Below are positions 5,728-9,947 of a DNA stretch of 9,947 bases, one piece after another. The DNA comes from Thermogutta sp. (GTDB taxonomy: Bacteria > Planctomycetota > Planctomycetia > Pirellulales > Thermoguttaceae). The notes below the pieces were generated by a model, which was given only the letters and a program-made list of their open reading frames with translations, searched no databases and was not told the DNA's origin. A program made the translations under genes and the position numbers. The stretch is taken from assembly GCA_012798155.1 (NCBI GenBank), contig JAAZNR010000572.1, forward strand, positions 1-9,947, in the 5' to 3' direction. Position 1 is the stretch's first letter. The number at the start of each line of letters is the position of its first letter.

Positions 5728-7191
5728 ATGCGATTGCGACCGGACACCCCCACCCCCGGCACGAGGTTTTCCCCAAGATTCGCGGTGGCGCTCATCGCGT
5801 GGATGAGCGTCCTGTTGATAAGCGCGGACCGGCCGGCGGCGCAAGACGCCGTCGCTCCACCGCCTTCGTCGCCGGATTGGGAGGCCTATCGCGCGCGGTG
5901 GCAGGACCCCGAGGTACAGAGACGCATCGCGGAAAACATCGAGCGGTACCGCAAGGAAGACGTTTCCTGCCAGGTGCTGGGAAGCGATGGCAAACCGGTG
6001 CCGCACGCCGTGCTGGAAGCAAGCCAGGAGACGCACGGTTTTTTGTTCGGCTGCAACGCATTCGTGCTGGGGCAGCTCGATTCGCCCGAGAAAAACCGCA
6101 AATACGAAGAGGCCTTCGTTCACGTTTTCAATTTCGCCACCGTACCGTTCTATTGGGCGGGTGTGGAACCGGTCGAGGGCGAGCTTCGCTACGCGGAGGG
6201 CAGCCGAGACATTTGGCGTCGTCCCCCGCCGGACCGGTACATCCCCTGGGCGGCGAAGAACGGCTTGACCTTGAAGGGCCATCCCCTGCTCTGGCACGCC
6301 CATAATCCGCCTTGGCTTCCCAAGGACCCGGAAAAGCTGAAGGCCCTGTACCGAAAACGGTTTCACGAAATCGCGTCGCGTTACCGCGATCACATCCCCA
6401 TCTGGGACGTGGTCAACGAGTCGCTGGTATGTCCGCCTTCTTATCCGCTGTACGATCCGGATCGTTCCTACGTCGCTTGGGCGTTTCAGGAGGTCGGTCC
6501 GCTGTTTCCCCAAGATACGATCTTGATGATCAACGAGGTCACCTCGTTCAATTTTCCCCCGGCGTACGCGAGGTACCAAGAACAGATCGCCGGGTTGCTG
6601 GGGGCGGGAGTGCCGGTCCGCGGCATCGGCCTGCAATTTCACTACTTTCGCCGTCAGGCCCTGGATGCCTATCTGAAAAGCCCCAACTGCGATCCGCGAA
6701 AACTGCTGGAGACCTACGAGCAACTGTCGCGCTTCGACCTGCCGCTGTACATCACCGAGATTACCATCCCCTCGGCGGGGGAGGGCGGTGAGGCGTTGCA
6801 AGCCGAGGTCGTCCGCGATCACTATCGCTTGTGGTTCAGCGCTCCCAAGATGGCCGGCATTACCTGGTGGAACCTCGGCGACGGGACGGCGGTCCAAGGC
6901 GAAAATGAAGCCCGGGGCGGCTTGTTGGACGAAAATCTCGACCCCAAACCCGCCTACCGCGAGCTGGAACGCCTGATCCGTACGGAATGGAATACGCAAG
7001 TGCGGATCGAGACCGACGAGAACGGCCGGGCCGAATTTCGCGGTTTTGCGGGCAGGTACTCGATCCGGGTCGCGGCCGGCGAAGCCTCCGCAAGCACCGT
7101 CATCGAGGTCGGGAAGGACGGCTCGAACCGCTACACCATCACCTTGCCGACGCGCGGGGAGCCTCAGACGGTTACGGATGGGAAAGAGTAG
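5728..7191 (+). CDS. Secreted GH10 family endo-1,4-beta-xylanase-like enzyme
   Basis: A 487-residue exported glycoside hydrolase family 10 enzyme, predicted to cleave internal beta-1,4 xylosidic bonds with retention of configuration. The ATG at 5728 has a GGGAGA ribosome site about 8 nt upstream, and the signal peptide starts there (hydrophobic stretch about 18-32, cleavage near PAA-QD, 38/39). A small N-terminal beta region (VSCQVLGSDGKPVPHAVLEA, about 79-98) with FLFGCN precedes the barrel. Barrel motifs are GHPLLWH (184-190), WDVVNES with the acid/base E231, GIGLQFHY (299-306) and ITEITIP with the nucleophile E344, then ITWWNLGDG (378-386) and RGGLLDENLDPKPAY (396-410). All expected catalytic residues are present. 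The last about 60 residues (VRIETDENGRAEFRGFAGRYSIRV...) look like a small Ig/regulatory-like beta-domain. It diverges from the apiosidase-like hydrolase gene. The exact substrate (xylan or another glycan) is inferred from family only. Confidence 0.95.
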   Translation: MRLRPDTPTPGTRFSPRFAVALIAWMSVLLISADRPAAQDAVAPPPSSPDWEAYRARWQDPEVQRRIAENIERYRKEDVSCQVLGSDGKPVPHAVLEASQETHGFLFGCNAFVLGQLDSPEKNRKYEEAFVHVFNFATVPFYWAGVEPVEGELRYAEGSRDIWRRPPPDRYIPWAAKNGLTLKGHPLLWHAHNPPWLPKDPEKLKALYRKRFHEIASRYRDHIPIWDVVNESLVCPPSYPLYDPDRSYVAWAFQEVGPLFPQDTILMINEVTSFNFPPAYARYQEQIAGLLGAGVPVRGIGLQFHYFRRQALDAYLKSPNCDPRKLLETYEQLSRFDLPLYITEITIPSAGEGGEALQAEVVRDHYRLWFSAPKMAGITWWNLGDGTAVQGENEARGGLLDENLDPKPAYRELERLIRTEWNTQVRIETDENGRAEFRGFAGRYSIRVAAGEASASTVIEVGKDGSNRYTITLPTRGEPQTVTDGKE

Positions 7192-7223
7192 GCGGCGGCC
7201 GGTTTGCAGGACCGTGACGCCGC
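7191..7223 (+). terminator. GC-rich hairpin at the end of the GH10 gene (possible terminator)
   Basis: GCGGCG (7192-7197) pairs with CGCCGC (7218-7223), with an inner CGGT/ACCG stem (7200-7203 with 7211-7214), starting at the stop codon. A second small hairpin GATCG-CTTT-CGATC follows (7225-7238). Neither is followed by a T tract, so rho-independent termination is doubtful. A structure protecting the 3' end of the mRNA is equally possible. Confidence 0.35.
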
Positions 7224-7379
7224 GGATCGCTTTCGATCGTGGGCGACGCTCTCGCGCGAAATAAGGTACCATTTTCCAGCGGACTCTCGTGTCGGGCGGG
7301 GCCGGTTTTCGTTCCCTGACGGCGCACCCGGCCCGTGGTCTTGCGTACCTTGCCATCCGTCCGCAGCTAGGGAAGAGCC

Positions 7380-8636
7380 ATGGAAGTCGTCCTTTTCGAA
7401 GATTCGCTGGTGGAGCAATTGTATCCGATCACCGTGGGTCGGCCCGCTTTCGGCGTAACGGTCGGAGCATACCGCTTGCTCGATTTGGCGAAGAGGTTGG
7501 GGGGGAGGTTGTCGGCTTTGGTCCGGCCGCATCTGGCCGAGATCACCGCGCTGGATTACGGTCTCCCCGCGGCCGACCTCGCGGCCGAATCCATCCTGTT
7601 TCTCAACGCCCGCGCCGTGCCGTCGGTCTCCGCCGTGCGGCAGTTGGAGCAACGCGTGCGGACGGGGGCTTCCGGCGTCGTCACATGGGAGGGCCGGGTC
7701 GTGGCCGCCAAGATCGACCGCTCCGCCGCCGCCGACATCCCCCTCCCTTCGTGGTCGTCGCTGACCGCGGCGCCGCCCGCCGATTGGAAGCGATTGGTCG
7801 AATCCCTGGCCCTCCCGGACTGGGACATCGCCTGGCCGCTCATGGAATACCCCCACCATGTCATCCAGTACCACATGGAGATGATCGCCGAGCACTTGCA
7901 AGACCGCATCGCCGGCGGCAATTATCGGCAGTTGCAGGACGGCCTTTTCACGGCGGAAAACGTCCGTATCGGCGAGTACGGCACGGTGGACGCCTCGCAA
8001 GGCCCCATCGTGGTCGAAGCCGGGGCCGTGATCGGGCCGTACGGTTTCCTCCGCGGTCCGGTCTACATCGGCGCCAATGCCCGGATCATCGAATACGCCG
8101 CGATCAAGGACATGGTCACCGTGGGTCACACCACCAAGATCGGCGGCGAGATCGAAGCCGCCGTCATCGAGCCGTACTCCAACAAGCAGCACCACGGCTT
8201 TATCGGACACAGCTATTTGGGGAGCTGGGTCAATCTCGGGGCGGGAAGTTGCAACAGCGATCTGAAGAACACCTACGGCCGCGTGAGCATGGAATACGAC
8301 GGCAAGCGCGTCGCCACGGGCATGCAATTCCTGGGGTGCATCATCGGCGACTATTCCAAGACGGCCGTCAACACGGCCGTCTTCACCGGCAAGGTGATCG
8401 GCGTCTGCTGCATGGTCTATGGTTTCGTGACCACGAACGTGCCCAGCTTCACGAATTACGCTCGAGTCTTCGGGCAGATCAGCGAGGTCCCCGTGGACGT
8501 GGCGGCCGCCGGACAGCAACGGATGTTCGTCCGCCGCAACGTCGCCCAGCGACCGTGCGACGTGCAATTGATCCGCGACATGTATGAACTGACCCGCCAC
8601 GAGCGCCGCCTGGGCAGCGAACCCTTGGTGCTGTGA
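7380..8636 (+). CDS. Alternative GlmU-like sugar nucleotidyltransferase / hexapeptide acyltransferase
   Basis: A 418-residue cytoplasmic protein of the two-domain family known in Bacteroidetes as an alternative GlmU (NTP_transf_4 plus left-handed beta-helix). That family is predicted to make UDP-GlcNAc by acetylating glucosamine-1-phosphate and attaching UMP. The ATG at 7380 is preceded by AGGGAAGAG. The N-terminus VVLFEDSLVEQLYPITVGRPAF (3-24) is the family signature, replacing the GxGTRM loop of classic GlmU. Residues 30-190 complete the transferase half, including a WPLMEYPHHVIQYH segment (152-165). From about 195 hexapeptide repeats run (VRIGEYGTVDASQGPIVVEAGAVIGP, GPVYIGANARI, DMVTVGHTTKIGG), followed by the conserved SNKQHHGFIGHSYLGSWVNLGAG ... 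NSDLKNTYG block (267-300). The exact sugar cannot be fixed from sequence; amino-sugar nucleotide synthesis for envelope polymers is the best guess. It is followed in the same direction by a nucleoside-hydrolase-like gene 150 bp away. Confidence 0.92.
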   Translation: MEVVLFEDSLVEQLYPITVGRPAFGVTVGAYRLLDLAKRLGGRLSALVRPHLAEITALDYGLPAADLAAESILFLNARAVPSVSAVRQLEQRVRTGASGVVTWEGRVVAAKIDRSAAADIPLPSWSSLTAAPPADWKRLVESLALPDWDIAWPLMEYPHHVIQYHMEMIAEHLQDRIAGGNYRQLQDGLFTAENVRIGEYGTVDASQGPIVVEAGAVIGPYGFLRGPVYIGANARIIEYAAIKDMVTVGHTTKIGGEIEAAVIEPYSNKQHHGFIGHSYLGSWVNLGAGSCNSDLKNTYGRVSMEYDGKRVATGMQFLGCIIGDYSKTAVNTAVFTGKVIGVCCMVYGFVTTNVPSFTNYARVFGQISEVPVDVAAAGQQRMFVRRNVAQRPCDVQLIRDMYELTRHERRLGSEPLVL

Positions 8637-8676
8637 GCCGGCGGTGATCCGAACGAACGGCCGAGGAACCGCCGGC
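8637..8676 (+). terminator. 9-bp inverted repeat right after the GlmU-like stop codon
   Basis: GCCGGCGGT (8637-8645) and ACCGCCGGC (8668-8676) are perfect inverted repeats with a 22-nt loop; the stem starts at the base after TGA. No T tract follows. A further perfect hairpin CATCCG-GGGC-CGGATG lies at 8711-8726, and a seven-T run at 8764-8770, but the T run is too far from either stem for a canonical terminator. It may stabilise the transcript end or attenuate read-through into the downstream gene. Confidence 0.35.
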
Positions 8677-8770
8677 GATGCGACCTCGCAACTTTCGATG
8701 ATTGGGGTAACATCCGGGGCCGGATGGTGCCTGAGGCGGGCCGGCTGCTACAACGCCGACAGATTTTTTT

Positions 8771-8780
8771 CCTCGCGAGG
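8771..8780. promoter_or_regulatory. Palindrome over the ribosome site of the nucleoside-hydrolase-like gene
   Basis: CCTCGCGAGG is a perfect 10-bp palindrome directly after a seven-T run (8764-8770). Its GAGG half is the likely ribosome binding site, 6 nt before the ATG at 8787. As double-stranded DNA it could bind a dimeric regulator; in RNA it could self-pair between molecules, but it has no loop for a local hairpin. A 10-bp palindrome can also arise by chance in GC-rich DNA. Confidence 0.4.
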
Positions 8781-8786
8781 CGAATC

Positions 8787-9947
8787 ATGTCTCTCTTGCC
8801 CAGCCGCATACCGGCTTTGATCCTGGCCGCGATCGCCGTCTCCGCGATGATCTCCGCCGAACCTTGGGTCGCGGCGGGCGAAGCCGTCCCCATGATCCAC
8901 GTCAGCGATCTCTATCGACCCCACAACGACCCCGACGATCACTGGGACTTGGCCTGCGTCTATGCCCTGGCGTTTCAGTCCCGCGCGGAGTTGCTGGGCG
9001 TATTGATCGACTATCCCCAACCCGGCCGAGCGCACGATCCCGACGTGTTGGCCGTCGCCCAGTTGAACTATCTGACCGGCAAGTCCGTGCCGGTGATGGT
9101 CGGCTCGCCGCGTTTTCACGATGCGTCGGCCGCCGACACGCCGGCGGGCGAAGCCGATCTCCGCGGCGTCCGGGCTTTGCTGGATTGGATGCGCCGCGCG
9201 CCCCGGCCGGTCGTCATCAACGTCCTCGGCTCCTGCCGCGACGTGGCCTTGGCGGGCCGATTGGAACCGCGACTCTTCGCGGAAAAGTGCCGCGGCATCT
9301 ATTTGAACGCGGGCAGCGGGACCCGTGACCCGCAAAAGGCCGCCGTTCTGGAGTGGAACGTGCACCTCGATCCGGCCGCCTATCGCGCCGTCTTCGATCT
9401 TCCGTGCCCCATTTACTGGATGCCGTGCTTCGAAGAGGTCCCGGCCCGGCCGGGGGAGGATTTCCAGGTTGCCGAATACGGCACATTCTATCGGTTTCGC
9501 CAGGGGGAGATTCTGCCGGACGTCTCCCCCCACGTGCGGAACTTCTTTGCCTATATGTTCCTTCATGGGAGTCTGATCCGCGACAAGGACCCGTCCTTCG
9601 TACCGCGGCCCGACTGGCTGCGATTCCTGACGGCTCAGCCCGATCCCAGCCTCATCGCCCAAATCGCCGCCATGGATCGCAACATGTGGTGCACGGCGGG
9701 ATTTTTCCACGCCGTCGGCCTGACGGTAACGCAAGACGGCAACATCGTCCCGGCATCGGAATCCGCCGACCCGGTTTTCACGTTCGATCGCATAACGGTA
9801 TCCTGCTCCGCACAAGGCGTGACCGAGTGGCAGGAGGCCGAGGAGACCGCGGCCGGGCCGCCGCGTTTCATCTTTCACGTGCGGAACGTGTCGCGCTACC
9901 CAACCGCCATGACGGCCGCCATGCGATCGTTACTCCGCGACTTGCCC
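8787..9947 (+). CDS. Secreted nucleoside-hydrolase-superfamily protein (3' partial)
   Basis: The frame is open from the ATG at 8787 to the window edge (387 codons) without a stop. GAGG lies 6 nt upstream. The N-terminus is a signal peptide (MSLLPSR, hydrophobic 9-23, cleavage near VAA-GE, 30/31), so the enzyme acts outside the cytoplasm. The mature start VPMIHVSDLYRPHNDPDDHWDLACVYAL (34-61) has the Asp-rich calcium-binding cluster position of inosine-uridine nucleoside hydrolases, but with NDPDDHWD (D48, D50, D51, D54) in place of the usual DxDxGxDD order. Family-like segments follow: DPDVLAVAQLNYLTGKSVPVMVGSP (84-108), ALLDWMRRAPRPVVINVLGSCRDVALA (130-156; compare the GPLTNLA segment), and LEWNVHLDPAAYRAVF (188-203), matching the EFN..DP..A segment. 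From about 325 a further beta-rich domain begins (FTFDRITVSC ...) and continues past the edge. Superfamily membership is fairly secure; activity on ribosides is inferred. Confidence 0.87.
   Translation, partial: MSLLPSRIPALILAAIAVSAMISAEPWVAAGEAVPMIHVSDLYRPHNDPDDHWDLACVYALAFQSRAELLGVLIDYPQPGRAHDPDVLAVAQLNYLTGKSVPVMVGSPRFHDASAADTPAGEADLRGVRALLDWMRRAPRPVVINVLGSCRDVALAGRLEPRLFAEKCRGIYLNAGSGTRDPQKAAVLEWNVHLDPAAYRAVFDLPCPIYWMPCFEEVPARPGEDFQVAEYGTFYRFRQGEILPDVSPHVRNFFAYMFLHGSLIRDKDPSFVPRPDWLRFLTAQPDPSLIAQIAAMDRNMWCTAGFFHAVGLTVTQDGNIVPASESADPVFTFDRITVSCSAQGVTEWQEAEETAAGPPRFIFHVRNVSRYPTAMTAAMRSLLRDLP

Noticed and set aside
5533..7356. Long minus-strand open frame opposite the GH10 gene
   Set aside because: Antisense shadow of a gene with intact GH10 catalytic motifs. 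The protein is low-complexity and Arg-rich.
7164..8600. Long minus-strand and alternative plus-strand open frames over the GlmU-like gene
   Set aside because: His/Asp/Arg-rich translations typical of out-of-frame GC-rich DNA. The frame starting at 7380 matches a known family along its length.
8748..9878. Minus-strand open frame opposite the nucleoside-hydrolase-like gene
   Set aside because: The plus-strand frame has a signal peptide and superfamily motifs and is open to the edge. The antisense product looks like a shadow.
1..9947. tRNA, rRNA or known riboswitch
   Set aside because: No cloverleaf, rRNA signature or recognisable riboswitch core was seen on either strand by inspection. A covariance-model scan was not possible.

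Overview
The window looks like a chromosomal segment of a high-GC Planctomycete, probably of the Pirellulales type. This is inferred, not proven. The pointers are a mix of secreted plant-polysaccharide hydrolases, a long secreted protein with no recognisable family, an alternative GlmU-like sugar nucleotidyltransferase/acetyltransferase, a secreted nucleoside-hydrolase-like protein, loosely packed single-gene units and structured intergenic repeats. No rRNA, tRNA, transposase or phage gene is visible.

Left part (1-3009): the C-terminal part of an NtrC-type sigma-54 activator reads rightward and is cut by the left edge. It converges on a leftward gene for a large exported protein of unknown function. 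A strong intrinsic terminator (1170-1214) lies between them and serves the leftward gene. A 559-bp gene-free stretch (3010-3568) follows, holding short repeats and palindromes.

Centre (3569-7191): two glycoside hydrolase genes diverge. The leftward one encodes an exported apiosidase-like (DUF4038/GH140-related) enzyme with a C-terminal putative collagen-binding-type domain. The rightward one encodes an exported GH10 endo-xylanase-type enzyme with both catalytic glutamates present. The 659 bp between them carry three nested repeat structures: an imperfect 24-bp duplication next to the leftward gene, five tandem 17-bp units with a TTATAAT core, and a 178-bp MITE-like element with 21-bp perfect inverted ends and strong internal hairpins, whose right end is duplicated. 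This is the least explained part of the window.

Right part (7192-9947): a cytoplasmic sugar nucleotidyltransferase with a left-handed beta-helix acyltransferase half is followed, in the same direction, by a secreted nucleoside-hydrolase-superfamily protein that runs off the right edge.

The two hydrolases suggest extracellular attack on xylan or pectin-type plant glycans. The GlmU-like protein belongs to cell-envelope amino-sugar nucleotide synthesis, and the nucleoside-hydrolase-like protein may process ribosides outside the cytoplasm. Whether the sigma-54 activator controls any of these genes cannot be told from this window.
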